A DNA stretch of 64,000 nt from Maea johnstoni (GCA_963942565.1 OZ012689.1:19760380-19824379), one strand, 5' to 3'. Positions 21,125-31,913 are shown, counted from the stretch's first letter. Numbers and translations are program-made. The notes: generated by a model from the sequence alone, not told the origin.

Positions 21125-21285
21125 TGGCAGACGAGGGTAATATTCTGACCATGCTTGTGGTCAGTCTGTGAGAGGACTAACTAACAGTGTTGTGCACTAG
21201 TATGGCTGGTCAGGGTAATTCTGACCATGCTTGTGGTCAGTCTGGAGGCAGGACTAACAGTGGTGTGCACTAGTATGGCTGGTCT
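21125..21285. repeat. Tandem duplication of about 75 bp
   Basis: TTCTGACCATGCTTGTGGTC followed by AGTCTG and later GCACTAGTATGGCTGGTC occurs twice, at about 21140-21212 and 21216-21283, with small indels. Confidence 0.75.
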
Positions 21286-21636
21286 GAACGGTCATCTGTC
21301 AACGGATATCAACGTCATGCTGGGGGCTGACCACTTTGACCAGCAAAGATACATGTAGCAGTGCTGCACTCATTCATCTAAAATGTGGCATCCAAACCAC
21401 CCATAGGGCCATAAAATCTATTGCCCACTCCCTGCTATCATTCTATAATTAGAGATAGGAAATAATAAACATTTACGTTGTCATGTCATATTCAGAGGAA
21501 GAAACATGTCCTGAAATCTACACATAGATAGGAATATAATTGATGTCATTTCTTTAGCTCCTGAGGTTCAGATTCGTTTTCATAAATTATAGACAACCCG
21601 TGTCCTCCAGAATATAACTTTATCAAAGGCAACCTT

Positions 21637-21845
21637 TGACCCTTATGCTGCTGGTGGCTAATTTGGCCAATACAAAATGATGCAAATATCTGAAAAATGT
21701 CTGAACCTTGACACATGGGTACACATCTAAAATACTCAGTGAGAGCTATCCAATGAATACCAACATGGCAGGGTTTAGATGGCTTTCAAAATTCTTTGCT
21801 TTCTTGTACTTCAGATTAAAGTAGCTTCAGCATTGGAAGGGCTAA
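21637..21845 (-). mobile_element. piggyBac-like MITE, family P1
   Basis: Reverse copy: TTGACCCTTATGCTGCTGG to GCATTGGAAGGGCTAA. Both targets have one change from TTAA. Confidence 0.75.
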
Positions 21846-22134
21846 ATGCATGTGCCCATCATTGGGCTAGCTGCATAAAAAAGTGGGAGCCCAACAAGAA
21901 TTTGTGAGAGCTCAGAGTAATACCAGCTTTTTTCAATCCAGGCCCTTTGGTGGGCCAGATGCCTCTCCTTGTCCTTGTTGTCATGGCGCTCTGTGTGTCC
22001 TTTCCCACAAGAGACTCGGAGAAAAACAAAAGATGTTGATCTTTGGAAAGATGTGAAACTTACCCCTCCCTGTCCCAAACATCCAAAATGGCTTCCAGAT
22101 GCAAAACTCATCCGATATTTCCCATGTGCATCCT

Positions 22135-22313
22135 GTTGCCATGGAAATAATTAAGAAAAAGAGTGATTGCAGCCACGCTGCCTAAACCAATGGGCGATGT
22201 GGGTACCTCACAAGCTGTTTCCAGCAGCTACTCTATGTACAGAGGCTTGTCATCTATTTCAGGTTTTAGTGAGGGGGAGATGAAAAACAATGGGCAACAG
22301 TTGCCATGACAAC
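22135..22313. promoter_or_regulatory. Two RFX X-box-like motifs
   Basis: GTTGCCATGGAAAT (22135-22148) and GTTGCCATGACAAC (22300-22313) match the RFX X-box GTTGCCATGGCAAC at 12 and 13 of 14 positions. They lie within 180 bp and upstream of a small open frame at 22360. RFX factors control ciliary genes in animals; use here is inference. Confidence 0.4.
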
Positions 22314-22359
22314 GGACGAACGCCGAGGTGGCCGTGACGATTAGAGTCACTTCTCCATT

Positions 22360-22554
22360 ATGTCCAATCTAAATCAAGCAGATTTTCTTGAGATTTTATG
22401 GCAGTATCTTCCGTATGCCATCAGCGATGCCATTTACGTACCTATCGTAGCCTGCCGATCATCATCATCCACTGTTCCTACGACCATTCAGTTCATTGCA
22501 GATCGCTATCGCACGCTGCTTTCTGCAGAAACTGCCGGCACATCCTCTAGATAG
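22360..22554 (+). CDS. Hypothetical small open frame, 64 codons
   Basis: ATG to TAG with relatively high CpG and mixed codons. It begins MSNLNQADFLEILWQYLPYA and ends with a Ser/Thr-rich tail. No family is recognised and no splice signals decide it. It sits 47 bp after an X-box-like motif. It may be chance. Confidence 0.15.
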   Translation: MSNLNQADFLEILWQYLPYAISDAIYVPIVACRSSSSTVPTTIQFIADRYRTLLSAETAGTSSR

Positions 22555-22588
22555 TGTCTCCTTGGGCAGTAATGGCCGTATCCATCCC

Positions 22589-22813
22589 TAACCCTTTCAT
22601 GCCTGAAGCAACCAACTAAGACCTAGGAATTTCAGTAAAACCTTTCCAATGGAAGCACCCGTAGGAAAAGGCTTGAAGGAGAAGTGTTCATCGGAAGAAA
22701 TCCAAAAAATCTCCTTCAAATATTTTGTGAAATCATGCTTTTTTTGTAATCGTCAAAAGTATGAAAGGTCCAGACGACACTTGTCAAGGAGAACTCCAGG
22801 CATGAATGGTTAA
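22589..22813 (+). mobile_element. piggyBac-like MITE, family P2
   Basis: CTAACCCTTTCATGCCTGAA to CAGGCATGAATGGTTAA. The inner palindrome GAAGGAGAAGTGTTC...CTCCTTCAAATATTTTGTG is present. Left target CTAA, right TTAA. Confidence 0.7.
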
Positions 22814-22819
22814 TGTGCT

Positions 22820-23260
22820 CCGTCTCCCGATAAAACTGTGAGTGCCCTCTCTGGTCCCTGGCTTTGAAATCAGGCGGGGCAACTGCGCTCATTAGTGCAC
22901 AGACCAAACAGGGTATTTGGTCGTAGTAGTAGCCTCGGGGCATGGAGGGTGCAAGCGGGTACGACCCTTTCAGGTACACACAGGTGGGCCGCCCAAACGA
23001 TACCCGCTCGGCACCCTTTGTGTTGGGGTATCGTGAGGGTTGTCTGGGGAGTTGGCTCTTGAGACCGGCATGCCTGACTCTGCTAACGAGCAGCACCCTG
23101 CCATCAGACCCGGCCATTAAACTCGGCCTCGTGTACGTACTGTGCTATACATGTATAATGATATTGATGTCAGTAGCAGGTGATAGGTAGAGGGTAGGTG
23201 GGTAGGATGATGGGGGTAACATATACATAGATGTGAACACCTTGAGAACAGGGCATAAGG
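22820..23260. other. Unassigned, CpG-richer stretch
   Basis: Minus-strand frame 23117-22716 starts here (MAGSDGRVLLVSRVRHAGLK) but runs into the P2 MITE and matches nothing I know. No exon call is made. Confidence 0.25.
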
Positions 23261-23268
23261 GTTCACAT

Positions 23269-23580
23269 CAGGGACTTAGCCAGGACCCGTCCTACCTGTC
23301 TTTTGGACAGGTAGTTTCCTGAAAACCTCCTGTTTGGACAGGCAAAATTTTCTATGAAGATTTTTCAATTTTGACTTTCTGGGTGTAATAACCAAATATT
23401 ATCCTAACAAACCACCTTCTAGGACTTAGCTGAAGTGTAAATTGCCCTTTTTGAAACACTAGGCTTTTAATAGTAGCTGTTATAAGGATTTGAAGTAGCC
23501 TAGTAGCTTAATCTGGACGGACAGAAATTTTGAAACTGCTGTTTGGGACAGGCATTTTTGAAATCCTGGCTAAGACCCTG
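23269..23580 (+). mobile_element. hAT-like MITE, family D, with perfect target duplication
   Basis: 312 bp from CAGGGACTTAGCCAGGACCC to TCCTGGCTAAGACCCTG. It is flanked by identical 8-bp repeats GTTCACAT at 23261-23268 and 23581-23588. An 8-bp duplication with CAGGG ends is the hAT signature. It is non-coding and the best-preserved D copy. Confidence 0.9.
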
Positions 23581-23599
23581 GTTCACATTAGGGGGTGTT

Positions 23600-24127
23600 C
23601 ACATCTCAGAGTTTTTTTCATAATGTAAAAGGTACATATGGGACCAGAAAAGTGTGTTAACATTAAGGAAGTGGTCACATCTCTGGGGTGTTCACAGTGA
23701 GAGGTTGATTAGAAAAAGGTAGTTATTGATAGTGGTAGAAATTTAGTAAAAGCTTTAATTTCTAAAGGTAACAATGAGAGAGTCTAAAATATAGGGGACC
23801 ACCTGTCTACAAAAACCAGACCAAAAAAGCACCCAAGTAAACAGGTGGAAAAATAGCCCACCTGTTACTGAATAATTCAGTTTAGGGACTGTTTTTTCTT
23901 TGCTGGTTTAGATGTGTTTCTCCAGCAGAAAGACTACTATCTAGACTAGAAATCCCTTTCCTGCCATGGATTTATGCATCGGTAATAAGGACATGGTTAA
24001 TTTCCATGAATTACTACAATGACCATTGCAGGGCAGCATTATTCTTATCAGAAAGTCCGGACAATTATTCTTTTCATGATAATCCACCTCTGCATAGGGT
24101 CATGGCCTTGAGAGTAGTTTGCCAGGG
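23600..24127. other. Non-coding stretch, possibly conserved regulatory
   Basis: No exon. The part at 23930-24110 is low in repeats and rich in TAAT and TTATC words (homeodomain/GATA-like). Function is speculative. Confidence 0.25.
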
Positions 24128-24341
24128 TTAACCCTTCCAATGCTGAGGCTACTTTCATCCATAGCAGAATGACGCAAAGACTTATGAAGACCATCTAAAC
24201 CCTGTCATGTTGGTATTCATTGGATAGCTCTCGCTGAGTACTCTCAGATGAGTACCCATGTGTCAGGGTTTCAATCATTTTCCAGTTTTTTTTGCATCCT
24301 TTTGTAGTGGGCAAATTATCATCAGGCAGCATAAGGGTTAA
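24128..24341 (+). mobile_element. piggyBac-like MITE, family P1
   Basis: TTAA intact on both sides (24128-24131 and 24338-24341). A full-length copy, close to the family consensus as read from this window. Confidence 0.85.
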
Positions 24342-24659
24342 CAGTCAGCAAGCTCAGCCAGCCTCAAAGTGACCAGTCAAGCAGGGTAATAGCATTACAC
24401 AATGTCCAGCATTTTGGCCATTTCAAATTCAACAGCTTGAAATAATTGCCCACCTTATCTAAGGTAACCTGTCATAATGGCTATCTGGTCACTTCCTGCC
24501 GAGTCAGAATTAGCTCGCTAGCAACGAATAACACTTGAAAAGATACCAGTGTCGTCAAAATCACAAAGGACCAGTGCCAGTAAGTGTCCCTATGTACTGG
24601 TCCAGACCAACATTCACATAGAGTACCACCATCTTCTCATAGTACACACAGAGAATAGT

Positions 24660-24893
24660 TTAACCCATTCATGCCTGGAGATCCATTTGACCAGTGTCAC
24701 CTGGACCTGTCATACTTTTGAAAATAACTTTGGATAGAAGTTAGATTTCAGAAAATATTTGAAGGAGAGTTGTAGATAGAGTTCTAAAGAAAATTCTTCT
24801 TCAAATATTTTATTTACATTGCTTTTGTAAGAGAAATATCACCAAAATTATCAGGCAGTTTTGGCTGCTACGGACATGATAAGTTTACCCATG
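24660..24893 (+). mobile_element. piggyBac-like MITE, family P2
   Basis: TTAACCCATTCATGCCTGG at the left; the right end is decayed (GCTACGGACATGATAAGTTTA). The inner palindrome AGAAAATATTTGAAGGAGAG faces TTCTTCTTCAAATATTTTAT. Confidence 0.7.
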
Positions 24894-25019
24894 CCAGTGT
24901 TGCCCAAAAATGCTGTATCTTGGTAATATCTTTCAGACCAGAGTATTTTTGTATGATAATGATAATGTTGATCACAACCAGATCCATGACTCTCCTTCAA
25001 ATATATTGTAAATCAATGT

Positions 25020-25254
25020 TTAACACACTCATGACTGCAGCTGCCAAAACCTACTGACTGATTTAGTGATATCTCCCTCACGCCTCACAAGAGCAATCTT
25101 GGGAAAATATTTGAAGGAGATATGTAGAACAGACACATATCTAAAACTCTCCTTCAAATATCTTGCGAGAGCATGCTTAATTCCAAAGTTATTCTCAAAA
25201 GTATCACAGGTCCAGACGACAATTGTCGAGGACGACTGAGCATGAATGGGCTAA
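25020..25254 (+). mobile_element. piggyBac-like MITE, family P2
   Basis: TTAACACACTCATGACTGC to GAGCATGAATGGGCTAA. The inner palindrome GAAAATATTTGAAGGAGA faces TCTCCTTCAAATATCTTG almost perfectly. Confidence 0.75.
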
Positions 25255-25722
25255 ACAATGAGGCTCATGAAGCAGATGTTGGGTTCACTGAGACATTCCA
25301 CCTGGGAGGTGTTACCCAGTCTTGTGTCATACCCAGTGTTTGTGTGGTACCCCTTATCTATGACCTTGACCTTGAAGCGTGCACCTGTTTAAATCGTCTG
25401 TGCACCTGCAGAAAGGTGAATGGCGGGAAGAGGACTAGGAGTCCAGACTGGGAGTCGGAGGAGGGTTGGGATTTGGATGAGGGTACTTAAAAAGGCCTGA
25501 CTATTTTGGTAAATATCTTTTGACCACAGCATCTCTTGAAAAATATTCGAAAGTAGAAATATAATATAGATCAGAATTCAAAGAATAAATCTCCTTGGCA
25601 ATATTTCATGTTCGTTTCATATTCCCAACTTAATTTTTATCAAAAGTATTATAGCATCCAGACAAAACTTTTCAAAGGAAAATGTTGATTTATCGATTTG
25701 TTGACTTTCGATGACATCCCTA

Positions 25723-25865
25723 CAGGGCTCCCTTAAATTGTCCTGCCGCTCCTTCAAATTTCAGCAGTGAGCCTAAAGATATACTGTTTTCTATACATAA
25801 CACCTTTAGGTAGTTTTTGAAGATGCAGTTGGGCTCCCCGGAAAAATGCTTAATTTCGAGCCCTG
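25723..25865 (-). mobile_element. hAT-like MITE, family E
   Basis: Ends CAGGGCTCCCTTAAATTG and TTAATTTCGAGCCCTG, that is, CAGGGCTCGAAATTAA-type ends. It contains the TATACATAACACCTTTAGG word shared with copies at 31970, 38090 and 45729. No clear 8-bp duplication. Confidence 0.6.
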
Positions 25866-26130
25866 TAGGCAGGTCACCGTAGCAACAGGGATACTGATGA
25901 TACGCCACTTTTCGACACGCCTGAATACAACAAAATGTACAGTTGATGCCCAGGGCCATTTCAAAACACGAGTTCAAATCTCCATTCCCCCTTTCAATGG
26001 AAACCTTCCAGGCATGCCATCGACCAATCAGATTGCCCCATGAGGCATGATGTCCCTTTATCGCCGTAAATACAGCGCCCTTTTCATGGGGCACTGGCCT
26101 GATCGCCCTCCGACAAGGGTTCAATGCAGA
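25866..26130. promoter_or_regulatory. Promoter-like stretch: X-box and CCAAT
   Basis: GTCACCGTAGCAAC (25873-25886) fits the RFX X-box pattern GTNRCC-N2-RGYAAC. GACCAATCAG (26022-26031) is a good NF-Y CCAAT box, 140 bp away. X-box with CCAAT is a known promoter pairing in animals. No gene start is recognised; the assembly gap follows at 26286. Confidence 0.3.
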
Positions 26131-26285
26131 GGATACCCCGCAGATAAGGGTTTTACAAAGCTATGTGCACACACAGCAATTGGAGGGTTCTATTTCAAAT
26201 GTGAAAATGTAATGTAGCGGTACATTGACCTAAAACGCAGACAACTGATGCAAAACAATATTGGAATTCATAAATGCCTTTTTTT

Positions 26286-26500
26286 NNNNNNNNNNNNNNN
26301 NNNNNNNNNNNNNNNNNNNNNNNNNNNNNNNNNNNNNNNNNNNNNNNNNNNNNNNNNNNNNNNNNNNNNNNNNNNNNNNNNNNNNNNNNNNNNNNNNNNN
26401 NNNNNNNNNNNNNNNNNNNNNNNNNNNNNNNNNNNNNNNNNNNNNNNNNNNNNNNNNNNNNNNNNNNNNNNNNNNNNNNNNNNNNNNNNNNNNNNNNNNN
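26286..26500. other. Assembly gap (215 N)
   Basis: A run of N. Sequence on either side does not overlap visibly. All open frames drawn through it are artefacts. Confidence 1.
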
Positions 26501-26926
26501 AACCTGCATCCTGTCATGTCATGAAAACTGAGTTTTATTTCACAAAGTTCACTTTGGACTTGGCTCTAAGAACAAATGTGCATCCTGAAATACAAATATG
26601 AATACAGTTTTTTTTTTAAATGTGAAAATTCAATTTTCTCAATTGGTGTTTGAAATCTCCTCAACTAAATTTGAGTAAGATGATTAGTAAAGCCTAAATG
26701 TCTGGCACTCATTTCAAGGAATTCAGTTAGTGTATATATTTTTTCACCTATGAATGTACATGAATTCTTTGGAAATCCACAGAAGCCTCTTTAGAATCCA
26801 ATATATAAACTACAACCTAATGCAATTTTGATTGGCAATCTATTTTTATTGCCTATAAGTAGGACTGAGTCTAATCATGTCATGGCAAAGCCTTGCCATG
26901 ATTCTTATTGCCAAAAGGCATGTGAT

Positions 26927-27366
26927 GGTGGAAGGCAATTTTCATATCATCTCAGCTCCCTACTGTGCGTTTTATTGCATGTCAATGCCCCACATTTCTC
27001 TAGTGACAGTACCTGCTTCCCAATATACTCAGATAACAACCATAATTATGTACTTACTTATTGAAATAAGGCGTAATTTCCATATACAATGCAATGGGGA
27101 TCATATGAAGGAGTACAATTTTCAAGTAAATGCTTAAATTGATATTTTAAGTAATTTCTCACAATAATTTTTGAGTATCATAAGCGGTGATATTTGAGGT
27201 GTTCAAAATGACACCTAGATGCCCTGCTGGCTATGACTATGGTGGGAAGGCAATATCCATATCTTCCAGCTCCCTACTGTGCGTTTTATTGCATGCTAAT
27301 CCCCCCCCCCCCCCCCCCCATCCCTCACATTTCACTAGTGACAGTACATGACTCGTACCTGCTTCA
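26927..27366 (-). mobile_element. Truncated hAT family C copy between about 100-bp direct repeats
   Basis: The element body is about 27022-27241 (starting AATATACTCAGATAACAACC, ending GCCCTGCTGGCTATGACTATG). Left flank 26927-27021 and right flank 27242-27366 are copies of each other: both contain AGCTCCCTACTGTGCG followed by TTTTATTGCATG, then CTAGTGACAGTAC and CCTGCTTC. The right copy has gained a run of 19 C (27301-27319). The right repeat begins directly at the element end. Confidence 0.75.
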
Positions 27367-27369
27367 CAT

Positions 27370-27670
27370 TACTTTCCTATCACCCAGTGCTCAGCCCGCT
27401 CAAACCTAATCTCCCTCTTCATATGCAAATAACTTCACAGTCACTTAATTGTATTTTGATGACTGATCACTCCCTTGCTACCCTAGAATGGACATGAATA
27501 TCATCACGGCCAACAAATGAAATGCATGAATTCTCGTTGTTGCACGCTACATCAGAATTGCATTACCGGCGAAAGCATCTCTACCTTCTAGCCTCAACAT
27601 TCATTCACCCCGGTTAATTCTGATAGGTCCACTTCACCAAGAATACTCGGGTTGCATAGCAACCAAAAAC
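27370..27670. promoter_or_regulatory. Octamer and palindromic X-box stretch
   Basis: CATATGCAAATAACT (about 27421) holds the POU octamer ATGCAAAT. GGTTGCATAGCAACC (27650-27664) is a perfect 15-bp palindromic RFX-type X-box, directly followed by AACATGGCCACC, a YY1-like word with a start codon at 27671. Low repeat content. Regulatory role inferred. Confidence 0.4.
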
Positions 27671-27928
27671 ATGGCCACCATTACTTGCCCAAGGCTAGGA
27701 ATGGAATATGTGCAGTGCTTCAGAAACCTTGAAATTTGTTTATGGATTTGGCTTTTAAGCCTTACATCTGTGGTTATCGGGTATGTAGGATCGGCATCAA
27801 CCTGTCAGGAATATCCCTGTCAAGCCAAGCATCTTAGAGTTCCACTGAGAAATTGGTTGAGTATTGGGGGCTATCGGAGTAGCCATGTTAGGCATAGCCT
27901 ATATTCTATGATAGGAAATATACAATGA
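27671..27928 (+). CDS. Hypothetical open frame, 85 codons
   Basis: Starts at the ATG of AACATGGCC, 7 bp after a perfect X-box palindrome. Begins MATITCPRLGMEYVQCF and includes a hydrophobic stretch (ICLWIWLLSLTSVVIGYV, about residues 23-40). No family recognised and no splice support. Listed because of the context only. Confidence 0.12.
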   Translation: MATITCPRLGMEYVQCFRNLEICLWIWLLSLTSVVIGYVGSASTCQEYPCQAKHLRVPLRNWLSIGGYRSSHVRHSLYSMIGNIQ

Positions 27929-28030
27929 TATTAATAATGATGATGATAATAATAATGATGATGATATTGATGAGAATGATACTACTACTCCTACCACTAC
28001 TAGTATTAATGATGCATTGATATTTGATAA
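27924..28030 (+). repeat. GAT/AAT/ACT microsatellite
   Basis: Imperfect trinucleotide run of GAT, AAT and ACT units over about 100 bp. Confidence 0.8.
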
Positions 28031-29834
28031 TAAAAATGATGTTTGCCTAAGTTCTTAGATTGGTTGCTATTACCATTTCTGATTAGCATAATCTTTTCAC
28101 AATTATGTATGACTATGTTGTTAGTTCATGCTTTATTTTATGCAACTTTCAAAAGTTTCACTGAGCTATGGATAAACGTTCAAGGGCAGCTCTGGGCATG
28201 AATATGTTAATGATCCAAAGTCATATTTATTTTTTATTTTTTCTCTCGTCATATTGCTGGCTTAAATATTGTTAATGCCATATTTACAGGTGGTACATCT
28301 ATTAAGCTATTCTGTGTTTCATTTCCTAAAGCCAGAACCCGCCTAAGGGCAGATTCTTTGATCTTGTCCTCAGAGCAGGGTTTTATACAATACACACACT
28401 TGTACCTGGAAATATCCTAGGATGGCAGCTTGCAGTGCATAACCAAACAGTTACGAGGCTATTTATTTCACTTTTCCTACATCTATTTATTTATTGTTAG
28501 GGTGCCCTCCCTCATTCACCCCTAGGCTATTTATAGAAACCCTACCATGTAAATGATAATAACAAATATTACGCTCAATGTCTGGGGTTGTATGGATAGA
28601 TAGAGCACTTAAAATTGAAAAAAAGTGAACCCTGTACATTCTAAAACAAACATTTTTAAAGGGTAAAATTCTATTTCATGCAAGTCAAAATTATAATAAT
28701 CATTGATTTTTATTTATTTCATCTTCATTTATTTCAAAAACATATGACACATTCTTGAGGGGAAACCAAAATGTTCACTGGCCCTGTAGGACCAGTTGAG
28801 GCATTTTTTTTACTGGCCCTTATCCATTTTGGGAATTTTTTTTTACTGGCCTGGGGCTATAAGACCACTGTTAGCGTCGAGCCCCGTTATTCAAAGCCGT
28901 TTTTAGAAAATATTGTAAATCTAGGCGTTCCTTGTCACTGGGAGCTCACGATGTACAAATTACTTAACCACCCAGCATCTATCTACTGTAGAACCAGCCT
29001 TCAACCAGGTTCTGGGACCCATTTCTTCAGCCCCAACACCAACCTAAATACTATCAACTCACCCATGAGGTTACAGGGTTACCCTGTGCTAGCTGTCTTC
29101 ACTATGTCTTTGCTCAATCCTTTGTTGGGCGCCAAAACGTTTGCCTAGCACCCTTAAGGTCTGCTGGCTGTGTAAAGTGTGAACAAATACACACGAGGAG
29201 AAGTTGTTCAAACTATTTGCGTGTCAGGTTTAATAAAGCAGAAATTGAAGGCTTCGGTTAACTGCTTCGTGTCACGCTCAGAGCTTCTACTGAAAAGTTG
29301 TGCGCATGCTTTGATAACTATGAAAATAACTAGATTTTAAAGCATGGACTATTTGTGGTTGTTGCAGCTAGGTTCAGATTGAAGTTTCATAGTCAAATAT
29401 TTGTTCAAAATATGCTCTTATTCATTATCGCATCAACAATTTAGTCAAAATATGCTCCTATCCATTATCTCAAGAACAATGTACGTTAATATATGTTATA
29501 AATCAACTTTTTCATTATTAAATTTACATTTATGAAATCAACTAATTTGGGCCATCATACTTAAGGATTTTGGTCAAAACTGTGCTCTCTGTAACAAGCT
29601 GAATGAATTTTCATAAACTTATTATAGAGAATGTACATTTTGAATTATTCCAGCGTTTTAGCTATATAGCCAGTTAGCCACGACACCTGGGTGCTAAAGG
29701 GTTAAAGGCTCATTCCATGCATGATACCCTCACAAACAGACTGATTGTATCTGTCAAATACCTTCTTCAAGTCTTTACGTCTCCAGAAAGTCAATCCGCA
29801 AACCTCTCTACTTTCCTCATTTCCTGCAAACAAT
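28031..29834. other. Non-coding stretch with hAT-like relic
   Basis: A short P2 right end lies near 28185-28211 (GGCATGAATATGTTAA). 28770-28885 is related, in reverse, to 57538-57660 (TACTGGCC, ACTGTTAGCGTCGAGCCCC against GGGCTTGACACTAATAGTGG), indicating another TIR family. The frame 28771-29148 is fortuitous across it. Confidence 0.4.
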
Positions 29835-30065
29835 TTAACCCATTCACACCTGCGGCATCCCAAAAATCTGACAAATTCGGCGAAATGTTTCAGGTGAAAG
29901 CAAAATCAGGAAAATATTTGATGGATTAATGATAACCACAATCCAACCAACAAATCTCCTTCAAATCTTTTGTGAGTTCATGCTTTATTCTAATGTTATT
30001 ATCAAAAGTGTCGTAGATGCAGACAACACTCGAATGATAAGTCTTTAGAAGCATGAATGGGTTAA
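29835..30065 (+). mobile_element. piggyBac-like MITE, family P2
   Basis: TTAACCCATTCACACCTGC to AGCATGAATGGGTTAA, with both TTAA intact. The inner palindrome GAAAATATTTGATGGATT faces ATCTCCTTCAAATCTTTTG. Confidence 0.8.
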
Positions 30066-30223
30066 ACGCCCAGGACGGGTTGCAGTCATCCCGAGGCAGA
30101 TCGCTGACGCCTTGACATCCCTGCTGAATAGCTAAACACGGAGCAGCTTGGGAGGCTGACACTTTTATTGCTCGATAGGAATATTCAACCATACCTTGTT
30201 GCCAATGGTGGTTGTGGATACCT

Positions 30224-30575
30224 CAATATTCCTAAGATAAGGCAAGGAATTCCTAGGATAAGGCAAGGGCGTCTGGGTGTCTTTTTGGACACTCAAACCC
30301 TTAAAAAGCACCCCTCAGGACACCCAATTTTTTTGTCAGGATTTAAAAAAATACCAGTCTGAAGCATATAATTGATTTTCTTTCATATCCATATAATTCC
30401 CATGACATTGTATAAGGATATAATGACTTATCTTGATGAATTTATAATGTTTATGGTTGAAATTTGAGTATATTGTTGCCCCCTACAAAATGTTGACGCC
30501 CCAAAATCTTAAAACACTCCTGCCAATTTTGGGCACCCATTTTCTAAATCCTGGCTAAGACCCTGATTCCTGGCA
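30224..30575 (+). mobile_element. hAT family C copy between 20-bp direct repeats
   Basis: The element runs from about 30267 (GGGCGTCTGGGTGTC) to 30555 (CCTGGCTAAGACCCTG). Left of it are two tandem units ATTCCTAAGATAAGGCAAGG and ATTCCTAGGATAAGGCAAGG (30228-30268). Directly right is ATTCCTGGCATAAGACAAGG (30556-30575). The first 15-20 bp of the usual left end are missing. Confidence 0.7.
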
Positions 30576-30788
30576 TAAGACAAGGAATTTGGGGGTGCGG
30601 GGATGAAAGGGTGCAAGAAGTCTCACTGTGTAGGCTGGGTTTATCCCTCACTTCATGTGTCTTGTTAGCACATATCGGTGCTCAGTTATGCGGCGACGTC
30701 TGCCTTACAAACCCTGTCACAGATCTTCACCCGATAACGTCCCCCTGTGCATCTCGCAGTCTGATAATATACCCATAACATTCCAGGC

Positions 30789-31036
30789 TTAACCCGTTCA
30801 TGCCTGGAGATCTACTGACAAGAGTCTTCTGCACCTGTTATATTTTTGAATATAATTTTCGAATGATGCATACATTTCAAAAATATTCCTCTTCAAAACC
30901 AATATGTTAACATATTATATTTTAATTTGTTCCGTCTTCTTGGGTAGAATCATTAATACTAGAATATTTTCTACTTCCTTTCTATCCTTATACAAACTGT
31001 TAGCACGCTTCATCCCTCCGATAGTGAATAGGTTAA
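30789..31036 (+). mobile_element. piggyBac-like MITE, family P2
   Basis: TTAACCCGTTCATGCCTGG to GTGAATAGGTTAA. TTAA intact both sides. A diverged copy. Confidence 0.65.
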
Positions 31037-31039
31037 GGT

Positions 31040-31700
31040 AGGCGGTGTGCATCTTGGTTATATCTGATACTACTGATAATACCTAAGGGTCCCACCTTTT
31101 AGTACTAAAAGCTTCATTTGTGACAAAACCCATCTAAATAGCCAGTTGATTATATGAGTGTAGCCGCCTTTCAAAGAAACACTTCAAAATTCCATACTGT
31201 GCTTATTATGAAACCATGCTGTAAGTGCTCAATATCACTTTATAAGTCTTTGGATAAATGAATTAGCTGGGAATATGCCCTAGAGGCAGATTCTAGCACA
31301 CTTTCATCTTGTTTTGAGATGGTTTTACCATACCGAAATATCTCTATGAAAATATATATCAGCTATTAGTGCCTCTAGCGTATATATCTGGTGCACTTTG
31401 ATGCCACCTTTTTCTTTCATTACTTCTTTAATAGCGAAGAAAAAGATGCTTTTTGAACTGCTAAGTGCTAACCTTGAGATGATTATAAACCCCATTGATG
31501 GACTCATTATATAGACCAAGTATCATTCAATAAACTATGCCTCTGTAAAGATAATAAACATGCAGCTGCTAAGATGGCTAAATTATAAATAAACCCACAC
31601 ACCGCAATAGTTTGAAGAAAGACCTGTATGTAGCTCTTCATGAATTAGAAAATATCAGCCCAACAACAGAGAAGCTACAAAAAAGAGTTGATGATGAAAC
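31040..31700. other. Non-coding stretch
   Basis: AT-rich, no exon or clear repeat recognised. Confidence 0.35.
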
Positions 31701-31701
31701 A

Positions 31702-31913
31702 ATAACCCTTATGCCGCTGGTGCCTAATTTTGCCATTACAAAATCATGCAAAAAGGTCAAAAATGGCTGAAACCCTGGCAAATGGGTACTCATCTGAGAG
31801 AACTTAGCAAGAGCTATCAAATAAATACCAACATGATAGGGTTTAGATGGTTTTCAAAGAAAATTGTGTCCTTGTACTTTGGACGAAAATAGCCTCAGCA
31901 TTGGAAGGGTTAA
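31702..31913 (-). mobile_element. piggyBac-like MITE, family P1
   Basis: Reverse copy: ATAACCCTTATGCCGCTGG to GCATTGGAAGGGTTAA. Right TTAA intact. Confidence 0.8.

Noticed and set aside
25720-26124. 134-codon minus-strand frame
   Set aside because: Its C-terminal third is a family E MITE; the rest matches nothing and sits over promoter-like sequence.
26195-26601. Open frames through the N run
   Set aside because: Artefacts of an assembly gap.
28771-29148. 125-codon plus-strand frame
   Set aside because: Begins inside a TIR-element relic and has no recognised domain.
29112-29300. Possible solo LTR (TGTTGGGCGCCAA start, AATAAA at about 29231)
   Set aside because: The start word resembles some LTR ends, but no matching right end, 5-bp duplication or internal region is visible. 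If real, it is an isolated old fossil.
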